Of a DNA stretch of 64,000 nt, positions 8,111 through 16,020 are shown in pieces. The notes beneath the pieces are model-generated. The model had not been told where the DNA came from, did no database searches, and saw nothing but the letters and a program-made list of their open reading frames with translations. The translations under genes and the position numbers were made by a program. The DNA is from Chelatococcus sp. (GTDB lineage Bacteria > Pseudomonadota > Alphaproteobacteria > Rhizobiales > Beijerinckiaceae). Numbering within the stretch: position 1 is the stretch's first letter; every line of letters starts with the position of its first letter. The stretch spans positions 1-64,000 of the forward strand of contig QFQY01000006.1 in assembly GCA_003248805.1 (NCBI GenBank). The letters run 5' to 3'.

Positions 8111-8530
8111 ATGCGCCTAGTCCGCCCCATGCCGGACATCACGCGCCTGTTCCCGGGACTGCGGCGCTCCCTTCTGGGGGCGTGGCTAGCTGCCGCCTAT
8201 GCCCTGACGGTGCTTGCCGCCGCCCTGGCCCCTGCCCCGGTGCTGGCGAACGCGGGGCTCGCCGGGGCCATGCTCTGCTCCGGGGCCGCGATGCCCGGGC
8301 AGGACGATCCGTCCGCACCGGCTGCGGAAGGATTCCACTGCAAGGGTTGCCCGCTGCAGCCCCTGCTGCATCCGCCCGGGCCGCCGCGCGCGGTGCGGGC
8401 TCTACGCCCGGTCACGCAGCTCATCTTCGCGCTGCGTTCCGAACGGAGCCTGCCGAGAGGGATACCGGAAGGGCTCGCACAGCCGCGCGCGCCGCCGGTC
8501 GGCACCGCGACCGCCACCACCCTCTCCTGA
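8111..8530 (+). CDS. DUF2946-like small secreted/membrane protein
   Basis: This protein of about 139 residues has an N-terminal hydrophobic segment (RRSLLGAWLAAAYALTVLAA) that is a signal or membrane anchor, then a Pro-rich region with a single conserved-looking CKGCPLQPL motif. This layout resembles DUF2946-type proteins, which often sit next to copper-handling genes. The next gene, a PCuAC copper chaperone, is on the same strand 87 bp away and supports a role in copper homeostasis. The start is uncertain: ATGs at 8111 and 8129 are both possible and neither has a good ribosome site. The family call is tentative. Confidence 0.5.
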   Translation: MRLVRPMPDITRLFPGLRRSLLGAWLAAAYALTVLAAALAPAPVLANAGLAGAMLCSGAAMPGQDDPSAPAAEGFHCKGCPLQPLLHPPGPPRAVRALRPVTQLIFALRSERSLPRGIPEGLAQPRAPPVGTATATTLS

Positions 8531-8617
8531 ACGCCGCAGCGCAACGAACCCGATGGACGGGCGCCGCGGCCCGGCACGCCAAGGCGCGTCGCCGGCGCGA
8601 ACATCTTCGAGGATCCC

Positions 8618-9100
8618 ATGATCGCTTCCCGCCACGGCCTCGCACTGGCCGCCCTGCTCCTGGCCGCCACGCCGGCCTTCGCCCACGGCTTCAAGCTCGG
8701 CCCGCTGACGATCGGCCACCCCTGGTCGCGCGCCACGCCGCCCGGCGCCAAAGTCGGCGGCGGCTATCTCTCCGTCGAGAACACCGGAACGACCGCCGAC
8801 AGGCTCGTCTCCGTGTCCGCGCCCTTCGCGGGGCGGACGGAAATCCATGAAATGGCGGTGAAGGACGGGGTGATGACGATGCGCCCGCTCAAGGACGGGG
8901 TCGAGATCGCGCCCGGCGCCAAGGTCGAGTTCAAGCCCGGCGGCTACCACATCATGTTCATGGAGTTGAAGGAGCCGCTGAAGCAGGGCGAGCGGCGGAA
9001 GGGCACGCTGACCTTCGAGAAGGCCGGCAGCGTCGAGGTCGAGTTCGCCGTGGACGCGATCGGCGGGAAGGGCGGCGAGACCGAGCACAAAGGCCACTGA
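8618..9100 (+). CDS. Periplasmic copper chaperone A (PCuAC family)
   Basis: The 160-residue protein has a signal peptide (MIASRHGLALAALLLAATPA) and then the PCuAC fold. It shows the metal-binding HxnMx10MxHxM-type pattern as EIHEMAVKDGVMTMRPL followed by GYHIMFMELKEPLK. PCuAC proteins bind Cu(I) in the periplasm and help insert it into the CuA site of cytochrome oxidase. WSRATPPGAKVGGGYL near the N-terminus is also characteristic. A GAGGAT site precedes the ATG. A His-rich tail (EHKGH) could add metal binding. A strong hairpin follows the stop. Confidence 0.93.
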   Translation: MIASRHGLALAALLLAATPAFAHGFKLGPLTIGHPWSRATPPGAKVGGGYLSVENTGTTADRLVSVSAPFAGRTEIHEMAVKDGVMTMRPLKDGVEIAPGAKVEFKPGGYHIMFMELKEPLKQGERRKGTLTFEKAGSVEVEFAVDAIGGKGGETEHKGH

Positions 9101-9123
9101 GCGCTCCCGCCCCAAAGATGCGA

Positions 9124-9158
9124 GGCTCCCGGGTGCCACGGTCCGGCACCCGGGAGCC
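9124..9158. terminator. Bidirectional hairpin between convergent genes
   Basis: A perfect 14-bp stem, GGCTCCCGGGTGCC and GGCACCCGGGAGCC, with a 7-base loop lies between the PCuAC gene and the convergent aldolase-family gene. Neither side has a long T-run, but the stem strength and position suggest it ends both transcripts. Confidence 0.7.
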
Positions 9159-9166
9159 GCTCCGGC

Positions 9167-10102
9167 TCAGAGCTTGGCGCGCGGATCGTGTTTCGCGACG
9201 CGCGACAGCAGGTAGTCGACTTCCGCCTTTGCGGCGGCGGTCAGGGCCGTGCCCGGCTTGCGCTGGGCGTCGTGGGTCAGGATGCCGCGCTTCGTCAGCG
9301 TGTATTTGCGCACCGCGAGGCCGACGCCCTGCTGCTGCTCGTAGCGCATCAGCGGCAGATGCGCGTCGAAGATGTCGTGGGCGGCGTCGCGATCGCCCGC
9401 CTTCTGCGCCTTGACCACGTCGATCAGCAGTTCGGGGAAGGCGTAGCCGGTCATCGCCCCATCGGCGCCGCGCTCCATCTCGAAATCGAGGAAGAGCCCG
9501 CCATTGCCGGTCAGGATCGAGAGCGGCCGCAGGCTGCCCTCCTTCTGGAACTTGCGCAGGGTGGAGATCTTCTCCAGCCCCGGCCAGTCCTCGTGCTTCA
9601 GCATCACGCAGGAGGGGTTGTCCATGACGATCTTGCGGATCACGGCCGGCGTCATGACGACGGACAGCGTCAGCGGATAGTCCTGGATGACGAAGGGGAC
9701 GTCGGTCCCGATCGCCTCGACCGCCTGAGCGTAATAGCCGGTGATCTGGTCGTCGGTGCGCAAGCTGGGCGGCGGCGCGATCATGACCGCCGCGGCGCCC
9801 AGATCCATCGACTGGCGGGCCAGCGAGCGCATCGCCGCGAAGCCCGGCGCCGAGACGCCGACGATGACGGGCTTGCCCGGCATGTGCTTGACCGCGCTCT
9901 TGACGATGCCGAGCGATTCCTCGGGCTCGAGCTTGGGCGCCTCGCCCATGATGCCGAGCACGGTCGTGCCGTCGGAACCGATCTTGTCGTAAAAGGCGAA
10001 GAGCCTGTCGACGGAGGCCCAGTCGACGCTGCCGTCCGGGTTGAAGGGCGTGGGAGCGATCGGGAAGACGCCGGCGGCGTCGCTCGTCAGCAGAATGCTC
10101 AT
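9167..10102 (-). CDS. Dihydrodipicolinate synthase (DapA/NAL) family lyase
   Basis: The 311-residue protein is a class I aldolase-type TIM barrel of the DapA/N-acetylneuraminate lyase family. It shows GVFPIAPTPFNPDGSVDW at the N-terminus, the GIMGEAPKLEPEE segment that replaces the usual GTTGE, and VMLKHEDWPG carrying the Schiff-base lysine. The altered G-[T/E] segment and the separate FAH-family partner suggest a catabolic aldolase or dehydratase on a 2-keto acid rather than lysine synthesis. The ATG at 10102 is chosen because a longer frame to 10198 would overlap the upstream hydrolase gene. It lies 16 bp downstream of that gene, so the two form an operon. Confidence 0.85.
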   Translation of the reverse strand: MSILLTSDAAGVFPIAPTPFNPDGSVDWASVDRLFAFYDKIGSDGTTVLGIMGEAPKLEPEESLGIVKSAVKHMPGKPVIVGVSAPGFAAMRSLARQSMDLGAAAVMIAPPPSLRTDDQITGYYAQAVEAIGTDVPFVIQDYPLTLSVVMTPAVIRKIVMDNPSCVMLKHEDWPGLEKISTLRKFQKEGSLRPLSILTGNGGLFLDFEMERGADGAMTGYAFPELLIDVVKAQKAGDRDAAHDIFDAHLPLMRYEQQQGVGLAVRKYTLTKRGILTHDAQRKPGTALTAAAKAEVDYLLSRVAKHDPRAKL

Positions 10103-10118
10103 CGATGCAGAGACCTTG

Positions 10119-10805
10119 TCAGAGGATGGTGGTGCGGACGGTGCCGACGCCGGCGATCTCGCCTTCGAGCACATCGCCCGGCCCGACAGCCGCGACACCC
10201 TCGGGCGTACCCGAGAAGATCAGGTCGCCGGCGGCCAGCTCGACCAGGCCCGAGAGATAGGCGATGGTCTCGGGAATGCTCCAGATCAGCTTGGCAAGAT
10301 CGGAATCCTGACGGACGGCGCCGTTCACCTTGAGCGCAATGCGACCGGCCGAGGGGTGGCCGATCCTGGCGGCCGGGACCATCTCGCCGATGGGCGCGGA
10401 GAAATCGAAGCCCTTCGCCATGTCCCAGGGCCTGCCGGCCTTCTTGGCCACGGCCTGCAGATCGCGGCGCGTCATGTCGAGCCCGGCGGCATAGCCCCAG
10501 ACATGGGACAGCGCGTCGGACACGGCGATGTTCTTGCCGCCGGAGCCCAGCGCGACGACCAGCTCCATCTCATGGTGGAGATCCTTGGTGGCGCTCGGAT
10601 AGGGCATGTCGGCCCCATCCGTCAGCACCGCATCGGCCGGCTTGGTGAAGAAGAACGGCTCCTCGCGGTCGGGGTCGTGCCCCATCTCGCGGGCGTGCTC
10701 GGCATAGTTCCGGCCGACGCAGAAGATGCGCCTGACCGGGAACAGGCCGCCTCCGGAAACAGGCACGGCTGCGATGGCGGGCGGCTTGATCACATAGTTC
10801 GTCAT
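10119..10805 (-). CDS. Fumarylacetoacetate hydrolase (FAH) family protein
   Basis: The 228-residue enzyme has the FAH-family core: KIFCVGRNY-type motif (here RIFCVGRNYAEHA), the metal-binding glutamates in HHEMELVVALG, GYAAGLDMTRRDLQ, and the C-terminal GDLIFSGTPEGVAAVGPGD. Such enzymes hydrolyse or decarboxylate C-C bonds in 2,4-diketo acids, for example fumarylpyruvate or 2-keto-3-deoxy sugar acid products. Length and motif order are closest to fumarylpyruvate hydrolase-like members. A strong AGGAGGAG ribosome site precedes the ATG at 10805. It is the first gene of a two-gene operon with the aldolase-family gene, pointing to one 2-keto-acid pathway of unknown substrate. Confidence 0.9.
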   Translation of the reverse strand: MTNYVIKPPAIAAVPVSGGGLFPVRRIFCVGRNYAEHAREMGHDPDREEPFFFTKPADAVLTDGADMPYPSATKDLHHEMELVVALGSGGKNIAVSDALSHVWGYAAGLDMTRRDLQAVAKKAGRPWDMAKGFDFSAPIGEMVPAARIGHPSAGRIALKVNGAVRQDSDLAKLIWSIPETIAYLSGLVELAAGDLIFSGTPEGVAAVGPGDVLEGEIAGVGTVRTTIL

Positions 10806-11026
10806 GACGCGGGGATCTCCTCCTGGCTGAGCCGTTCATGGTCGAGCGCTCGGCGCAGAGCAAGAGGGACGCCCCACGGGCGGGGCTGCGTCAACGGCAT
10901 TGCGAAGACGAGCTACTTCGCATGCGCGCAATGGTTATTGCACCGCATTATTGCAACCTTTGCGGATTGCCTCGTAAAGTCATCGTCCGGCGTTAGCCGG
11001 CTAGGCCCAACACGAAGGAACAGCAT

Positions 11027-11236
11027 GTGAATACCGGCACCGTGAAGTGGTTCAACGTAACCAAGGGTTACGGCTTCATCACGCCCGATCAGGGGGGAAC
11101 CGACGTCTTCGTGCATATCAGCGCGGTGGAGCGCGCCGGTCTGCGCGGTCTGAACGAAGGACAGAAGGTCAGCTACGAGATCGAGCCCGATCGCAAGACC
11201 GGCAAGTCTGCGGCCTCGAATCTCAAGACTGCCTGA
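11027..11236 (+). CDS. Cold-shock protein (CspA family)
   Basis: A 69-residue cold-shock domain protein that binds single-stranded RNA/DNA and melts RNA structure. It has MNTGTVKWFNVTKGYGFI, with RNP1 as KGYGFI and RNP2 as VFVHIS, and is full length for the family. The start is a GTG at 11027, supported by conservation of MNTGTVKWFN and an AAGGA site at 11015-11019. Notably an out-of-frame ATG-TGA (11025-11030) overlaps this GTG and is better spaced from the AAGGA, so start-stop initiation could tune expression. The upstream leader at 10915-10985 is AT-rich with direct ATTGCA repeats, consistent with a long cold-shock 5' UTR. Confidence 0.95.
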   Translation: MNTGTVKWFNVTKGYGFITPDQGGTDVFVHISAVERAGLRGLNEGQKVSYEIEPDRKTGKSAASNLKTA

Positions 11237-11260
11237 TCCGGCATCCGAACGCCGCGCCTC

Positions 11261-11304
11261 CTGGATCGTCGAGCCGGACCTCCCGGTCCCGTTCGATGAT
11301 CCAG
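11261..11304 (+). terminator. Nested hairpin downstream of the cold-shock gene
   Basis: CTGGATCGTCGA pairs with TCGATGATCCAG (one G-T pair), and inside the loop GGACC pairs with GGTCC, giving a long two-tier hairpin 24 bp after the csp stop codon. No T-tract follows, so it may act as an mRNA-stabilising 3' structure as much as a terminator. Confidence 0.45.
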
Positions 11305-11414
11305 CGCCATGGCCCGCACACCCTGTACACCGAGATCGCGAGGCGGCGCGCAACCCGCTGCCCGCGGCGATACCTGCCTTGCCCGGAGTTCCGGCCGTGG
11401 GCAAGGGCAGCGGC

Positions 11415-12653
11415 TCAGGAACGCCCGACGGCCGGGTGGAACAGCCGGCCGCGCTCGACGACGAGCACGATCGCCAGCGCGGCGAGCCCGCAGAGCGAGA
11501 ACCCCAGCGTCAGAGGCACGACCGTGCCGTCGAAATGCTGGCCGATGAAGAAGCCGAGCAGCGCGCCGCCCACCGTGGTCACGAAGCCCTGCACCGAGGA
11601 CGCCGTGCCGGCGACGTGGCCCAGCGGCTCCATCGCCATCGCGCCGAAATTCGGCGCCACCAGCCCGAAGCAGAACATCGCGCCGCCCTGGAACAGCGCG
11701 AAGCTCCAGAGCGCTTCATGCCCCGTCAGCGCGACGAGGGCATGCGTGCCCGTCAGCACGATATAGCCCAGCAGGGCGCCGTGAGAGACGCGACGCATGC
11801 CGAGGCGGCCGACGATGCGCGAGTTCAGCAGCGAGGCGGCCGCCATGAACATCGCGATCAGGGCGAAGATGGTCGTGAACAGCTCCGGCGCATGGAACAC
11901 GTCGACGAAGACCTGCTGGGCCGAGTTGATGAAGCCGAACAGGCCGCCGAGGATGAAGGCCATCGCGGCCATGTAGCCGACGCCGATCCGGGTCGTCAGG
12001 ACGGTCCGGAAGGCGGCCACCACGCTCGCCGGCTCGATCGGGCGGCGGTCGCGCGGGTCCTGCGTCTCGGGCAGGCGCATTCCGACCCAGAACAGCACCG
12101 CCATCCCGAAGAGCCCGAGCACGCCGAAGATCCAGCGCCAGGGCGCGACGAGCAGGATCGCCTGCCCGACCGACGGGGCGAGGATCGGCACCGCCAGGAA
12201 GACGATCATGGCGAGCGACATCACGCGGGCCATGTCGCGGCCGCTGTAGCAGTCGCGCACGATCGAGACGACGAGCACGCGCGTGGCCGCCGCGCCGACG
12301 CCCTGAAGAACGCGCGCCGCCATCATCGTGGCGAGCGAGCCGGAAAAGGCGGCGCCGGCGCTGGCTAGCACGTAGACGACGAGGCCGAAGAGCAGAACCG
12401 GCTTGCGGCCGTAGCGATCCGCGATCGTGCCGTAGACGACCTGGGCGACGCCGAAGCCGAGCAGATAGCCGGTGATGATCCACTGGCGCTCGTTGGCCGC
12501 CGCGATGCCGAGGGACTCCGCCATCTCGGGCAGCGCCGGCAGCATCGAATCGATGGCGAGCGCATTGGTCGCCATCAGCGCCGCCATCAGCGCCACGAAA
12601 GGACGAAAGCCCATGCCATGGCGTGGCCGGGCTGCTTCGGACGTCGAGGACAT
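11415..12653 (-). CDS. Bcr/CflA family multidrug MFS exporter
   Basis: The protein of about 412 residues has twelve predicted membrane helices and MFS motif A as GTIADRYGRKPVLLFGL between TM2 and TM3. The N-terminal text MGFRPFVALMAALMATNALAIDSMLPALPEMAESLG is typical of the Bcr/CflA subfamily of proton-driven drug exporters (DHA1). Substrate cannot be read from sequence. The ATG at 12653 is preferred to a TTG four codons upstream. It appears to be a single-gene unit; the tail end (ERGRLFHPAVGRS) lies 178 bp from the convergent cold-shock gene. Confidence 0.92.
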   Translation of the reverse strand: MSSTSEAARPRHGMGFRPFVALMAALMATNALAIDSMLPALPEMAESLGIAAANERQWIITGYLLGFGVAQVVYGTIADRYGRKPVLLFGLVVYVLASAGAAFSGSLATMMAARVLQGVGAAATRVLVVSIVRDCYSGRDMARVMSLAMIVFLAVPILAPSVGQAILLVAPWRWIFGVLGLFGMAVLFWVGMRLPETQDPRDRRPIEPASVVAAFRTVLTTRIGVGYMAAMAFILGGLFGFINSAQQVFVDVFHAPELFTTIFALIAMFMAAASLLNSRIVGRLGMRRVSHGALLGYIVLTGTHALVALTGHEALWSFALFQGGAMFCFGLVAPNFGAMAMEPLGHVAGTASSVQGFVTTVGGALLGFFIGQHFDGTVVPLTLGFSLCGLAALAIVLVVERGRLFHPAVGRS

Positions 12654-12788
12654 GACTGCCTGCAAATGGGATGGGCGACCGCGAACGGCGCCGGAGGACC
12701 CCCCTATGGCCGCGACACCTAGCCGCCCCGCGCCGCCCGGACAAGGCTTGCCGCCGGGCGGGCACCATGCACGCAGCGCCGGAACCGC

Positions 12789-13418
12789 TCAGCCGTCCCG
12801 GGCGGCGACCAGCGCGTCGTCGATCGCATCCGCCCGAACGTTCGCCGGCCGGCCGGCGATGCGCCCTGCGTAGTCCTCGAAGGCCGGGCGCCTCTCGATC
12901 GAGCCGAACTTCAGCCCCCAGAGCACATGCGACCCGAGATAGACGTCGGCGGCGCTGAACCGGTCGCCCAAGAGATATTCACCCCGCGTCACCGCGTGTT
13001 CGAGCGTCGCCATGACATCGGCGAAGCAGCCATAGCCGATCGACGCCTCCTTGCCGGCCGGCACGTCGAGCCCGAAGGCGCGATTGCTGACGGCAGCCTC
13101 GAGCGGGCCGGCCGCGAAGAACAGCCAGCGATAATAGGGACCGCGCAGAGGGCTGCCCGGTGCCGGCGCGAGCCCTGCCTCGGGAAAGACATCGGCCAGA
13201 TAGGCGCAGATCGCAGCCGCCTCGGTGACGACGGTGTCGCCATGGCGAAGCGCCGGAACCTTGCCCATCGGGTTAACCGCCTTGTAGCGTGGATCCTTCA
13301 TCGGCGCGCCGAATTCGATGATCCGAGCCTCGTAGGGCCGGCCCACCTCCTCCAGCATCCAGCGGGCGATGCGCCCGCGCGACATCGGATGGGTGTACAG
13401 AACGAGTTCGTCGGACAT
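12789..13418 (-). CDS. Glutathione S-transferase family protein
   Basis: The 209-residue protein has the GST thioredoxin-like N-terminal domain (LVLYTHPMSRGRIARWMLEEVG) with the cis-proline motif KVPAL and the glutathione-contacting VTEAAAICAYLAD, followed by an all-helical C-terminal domain that includes GEYLLGDRFSAADVYLG, the N-capping box of GSTs. It conjugates glutathione to electrophiles in the cytosol or has a related reductase role. The start at 13418 has a strong GGAGGAAAG site; a longer in-frame extension to 13544 would overlap the divergent gene and is not supported. Confidence 0.93.
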   Translation of the reverse strand: MSDELVLYTHPMSRGRIARWMLEEVGRPYEARIIEFGAPMKDPRYKAVNPMGKVPALRHGDTVVTEAAAICAYLADVFPEAGLAPAPGSPLRGPYYRWLFFAAGPLEAAVSNRAFGLDVPAGKEASIGYGCFADVMATLEHAVTRGEYLLGDRFSAADVYLGSHVLWGLKFGSIERRPAFEDYAGRIAGRPANVRADAIDDALVAARDG

Positions 13419-13531
13419 GGCTTTCCTCCGGCGGCTACATTGCCCGCCAGGATGGCGCGAAGCTGTCAGGAGCGCCCGGCTGGCGCGGGAGCATCTTCCT
13501 GCTATCGTCCCGCCGCAGGAATCGGGAACCG

Positions 13532-14251
13532 ATGAACGACCCAACAGCGGCGCGCACCGCCCTCGTCAAAGAAGGCCGGCTGACGATCGAAGGCATCGAC
13601 GGGCGCTTCGTGCACGGCATCGGCCGGCGCCTGCGGCTGACCGCCGTCGATCTGCGCCTGACCGGCGGCTTCGAGACGCGGGACGGCGTCCTCGTGGAGA
13701 ACGGGCGCATCATGGCCGATGCCGCACTGGTGTCCGACGGCCTGAGGCGAATCGGCAGGCCCGACACGGCGCAGTCGTTGCCGCTGGCGATCCGGCCCCT
13801 GCCGCTCGGCGACCAGAACAGGATGCTGATCACCGTCGGCGATGGCGACGGCCTCAACGGCGCGGGCTTTTTCGCGGAGGCCCATCTGCCGCCGGCGGTC
13901 TTCGCCGCTCTGAAGGGGGACGTGCTGTCGGGCTCCGCGCACCGGCTCTCGCTGACCGCCGCCACCAGCCTCTGGCTCGACGAAAGCGAGAGCGGCGCCG
14001 CGCCCGGGCTGCCCGTGACCTGGCATCTCGCGCCCGGACCGGACGGCCAGGGTTCGGCGCCCGCACGCGGGCTGATCGAGACGATCGACTGGCAGCCCGC
14101 CGAGGCACGGCCCGCGCCCGCTCAGGGGCAGGACGCGGCCGAGGACGAGGACGAGGAAACCACGAGCGAGGCGCTCGCGCGCATCAACTGGAGCCTCAAG
14201 CAGCTCCTGATCGTGCTGGCCTTCCTGATGCTGATCATCGCCCTCAAATAG
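13532..14251 (+). CDS. Uncharacterised tail-anchored membrane protein
   Basis: I do not recognise this 239-residue protein. It begins MNDPTAARTALVKEGRLTIEG and has a soluble region of mixed character with no clear enzyme motif. An acidic low-complexity stretch (DAAEDEDEETTSEALARI) then leads to a single C-terminal hydrophobic helix, LLIVLAFLMLIIAL, ending in Lys. That topology is a tail anchor: a cytosolic domain held at the inner membrane by its last 20 residues. It is divergent from the GST gene (112-bp gap) and convergent with the UPF0104-type membrane protein. Confidence 0.7.
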   Translation: MNDPTAARTALVKEGRLTIEGIDGRFVHGIGRRLRLTAVDLRLTGGFETRDGVLVENGRIMADAALVSDGLRRIGRPDTAQSLPLAIRPLPLGDQNRMLITVGDGDGLNGAGFFAEAHLPPAVFAALKGDVLSGSAHRLSLTAATSLWLDESESGAAPGLPVTWHLAPGPDGQGSAPARGLIETIDWQPAEARPAPAQGQDAAEDEDEETTSEALARINWSLKQLLIVLAFLMLIIALK

Positions 14252-14284
14252 GGCTCGGAGATCGTCCGGGATCGCGCGAGCCCT
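14250..14284. terminator. Possible bidirectional hairpin between convergent genes
   Basis: AGGGCTCG and CGAGCCCT form an 8-bp perfect stem spanning the whole 32-bp gap between two convergent stop codons. The loop is 19 bases and there is no T-run, so this is a weak candidate. Confidence 0.35.
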
Positions 14285-15258
14285 CAGCGCTCGCGGCGCC
14301 GAATCCGCCGGATCATCTCGTTGAGCGCGAGCAGCACCAGCGCCAGGATGAAGGGCAGCAGGTAGTAGACGATCCGGAAGATCAGCAGCGCGCCCAGCAC
14401 ATGCCCATAAGGCAGGCGGTTGAGCGCCACGAGCATCGTCGCCTCGAAGACGCCGAGCCCGCCCGGCGCATTGCTGGCGATGCCGATCAGGCAGGCGAAG
14501 ACATAGACCGCCAGGAAGGTCGGGTAGTCGAGATCGTGCCCCCCGGGCAGCAGCACGAAGAGCACGGCGGCAGCCGCGCAGACCTCGCAGGCGCCGAGCA
14601 TCATCTGCGCGAGCGTGAGGCCGGGGCCGGGCAGCGGCAGGTTCCAGCCCCTGACGCGCAGCGCGCGCTCGCCGGTCGCGACCCAGCCGAGATAGCCCAG
14701 CGTCGCGGCGGCGACCGAAGCGCCGACGGCCTGAACGACCAGCGGCGAGCTTCGCGCCAGCACAGCGACCGATTCCGTGGCGTAGAACAGGCAGGCGCAA
14801 AGAATCGCGCCGAGGCCGAGCCAGAAGGTCAGCCCGGCGATCACGGTGAGGCTCGCCACCTCGGAGGCGCGAACGCCCTTGGGCGCGTAGATCCAGTAGC
14901 GCACCGTGCCGCCTGTCACGATCGGGAAGCCGAGGGTGAAGGAGACCGCATAGCTGGTGAAGGAGGCGAGCGCCGTCACCCGATAGGCGATGGAGAGCCC
15001 GAGCCGCTTCAGGGCCAGCGCGTCATAGCCGGTCAGCAGGAGGTAGCTGACGGCGGTGAAACCGCAGGCGAGCCCGAGCTGACGCAGGCTCGCATTGTCG
15101 AAGGCCGAGCGCAGTTCCGCGACGTCGATCTCGCGGACGATGTGCCACAGGACGACAAGCGAGGCGCCGAAGATGACGATGCTGGCGAGCGGGCCCAGCC
15201 ACCACCAGCGGCTGCGCCTGCGCAGGGGAATTCCGGGCTCGCTGGGGCCGAACGACAT
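14284..15258 (-). CDS. Lysylphosphatidylglycerol synthase TM-region / UPF0104 family membrane protein
   Basis: The protein of about 324 residues is a polytopic membrane protein with the LPG_synthase_TM (YbhN/UPF0104) pattern. It has repeated hydrophobic helices, GFPIVTGGTVRYWIYAPKG after the second pair of helices, and ASNAPGGLGVFEATMLVAL near the end, the hallmark N-A-P-G-G-[LI]-G-[VL]-[FW]-E motif. The family corresponds to the flippase half of MprF but lacks the aminoacyl-transferase domain. Its function here is unknown; lipid or polyprenol handling is a family inference. Start is uncertain: ATGs at 15258 and 15348 are both in frame. Confidence 0.8.
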   Translation of the reverse strand: MSFGPSEPGIPLRRRSRWWWLGPLASIVIFGASLVVLWHIVREIDVAELRSAFDNASLRQLGLACGFTAVSYLLLTGYDALALKRLGLSIAYRVTALASFTSYAVSFTLGFPIVTGGTVRYWIYAPKGVRASEVASLTVIAGLTFWLGLGAILCACLFYATESVAVLARSSPLVVQAVGASVAAATLGYLGWVATGERALRVRGWNLPLPGPGLTLAQMMLGACEVCAAAAVLFVLLPGGHDLDYPTFLAVYVFACLIGIASNAPGGLGVFEATMLVALNRLPYGHVLGALLIFRIVYYLLPFILALVLLALNEMIRRIRRRER

Positions 15259-15420
15259 GAACTCCCGATCGTCGGTTGCGCGCGACGGAGAGCTTGGCCG
15301 GTCGCGCCTGTTGCGGGCGGAGGCGCGGACGGCCCCGGCCCGAGACATAGCGCGTCCGCCGCGATGCACAAGCGCCGGAAGGCCGGTCGGCGGTGTCGCA
15401 GGCGCGAGGCGCCCGACCCG

Positions 15421-15996
15421 TCAGGCGGTTTTCCGGAAGATTCGCAGGGTCTTGTAGCCCTCGACCTCCTCGACAGGTGCCGACTTCGCCCATTCGGCGA
15501 TGAAGGGCTCGGCCGTCGGATAGGCGTAGGAGCCCTTGTAGAACAGGATATGGCCGCCGGCATCTGTCCGCTCGGTGAACAGCTCCATCACCTCGAGGTC
15601 GGTGAGCGCGCCATAGGCGTCGTTCGCCTCGGTCCGGAACTCGCTGGCGTGGAACAGCGTGACGATGTCGAAGCGGGGCAGAAGCTTCGCGTTGCTGGTA
15701 TAGATGTCCCCGAAATAGGCGCTGTAGTGCTTGGTCAGCGCCGGATTCGCCACGGCCAGCTTGATGAAGGCATCGTACTCCTTCGGCGAGGCGGTGATGC
15801 CGAGAACCGTGCAGTCGAGCGCGGGTTCGGCACAGCGAATGCCGACATAATGGTGGCCGCCCGTGCCGAAGTGGAAGATGCGCTTTCCGGAGAAGCCCTG
15901 CTCCTCCAGCCACTCGACGAAATGCACGTCGCAGGGACACTGCTCGACCCGCAGGCCCCAATAGTGGTCCCAGATATTCATGGTCACCGCGGTCAT
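15421..15996 (-). CDS. Uncharacterised protein, methyltransferase-like fold, coupled to ABC transporter
   Basis: This 191-residue protein starts MTAVTMNIWDHYWGLRVEQC and contains KRIFHFGTGGHHYVGIRCAE, which resembles motif I of class I SAM-dependent methyltransferases (hydrophobic strand, then G-x-G-x-H). LPRFDIVTLFHASEF is a possible motif IV strand. I do not recognise a specific family, and binding of SAM is an inference. It lies 25 bp downstream of the ABC transporter gene with a good AGAGGAGTGGAG site, so the two are co-transcribed. It has no signal peptide. Confidence 0.7.
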   Translation of the reverse strand: MTAVTMNIWDHYWGLRVEQCPCDVHFVEWLEEQGFSGKRIFHFGTGGHHYVGIRCAEPALDCTVLGITASPKEYDAFIKLAVANPALTKHYSAYFGDIYTSNAKLLPRFDIVTLFHASEFRTEANDAYGALTDLEVMELFTERTDAGGHILFYKGSYAYPTAEPFIAEWAKSAPVEEVEGYKTLRIFRKTA

Positions 15997-16020
15997 GGTC
16001 GCTCCACTCCTCTGCAATCT

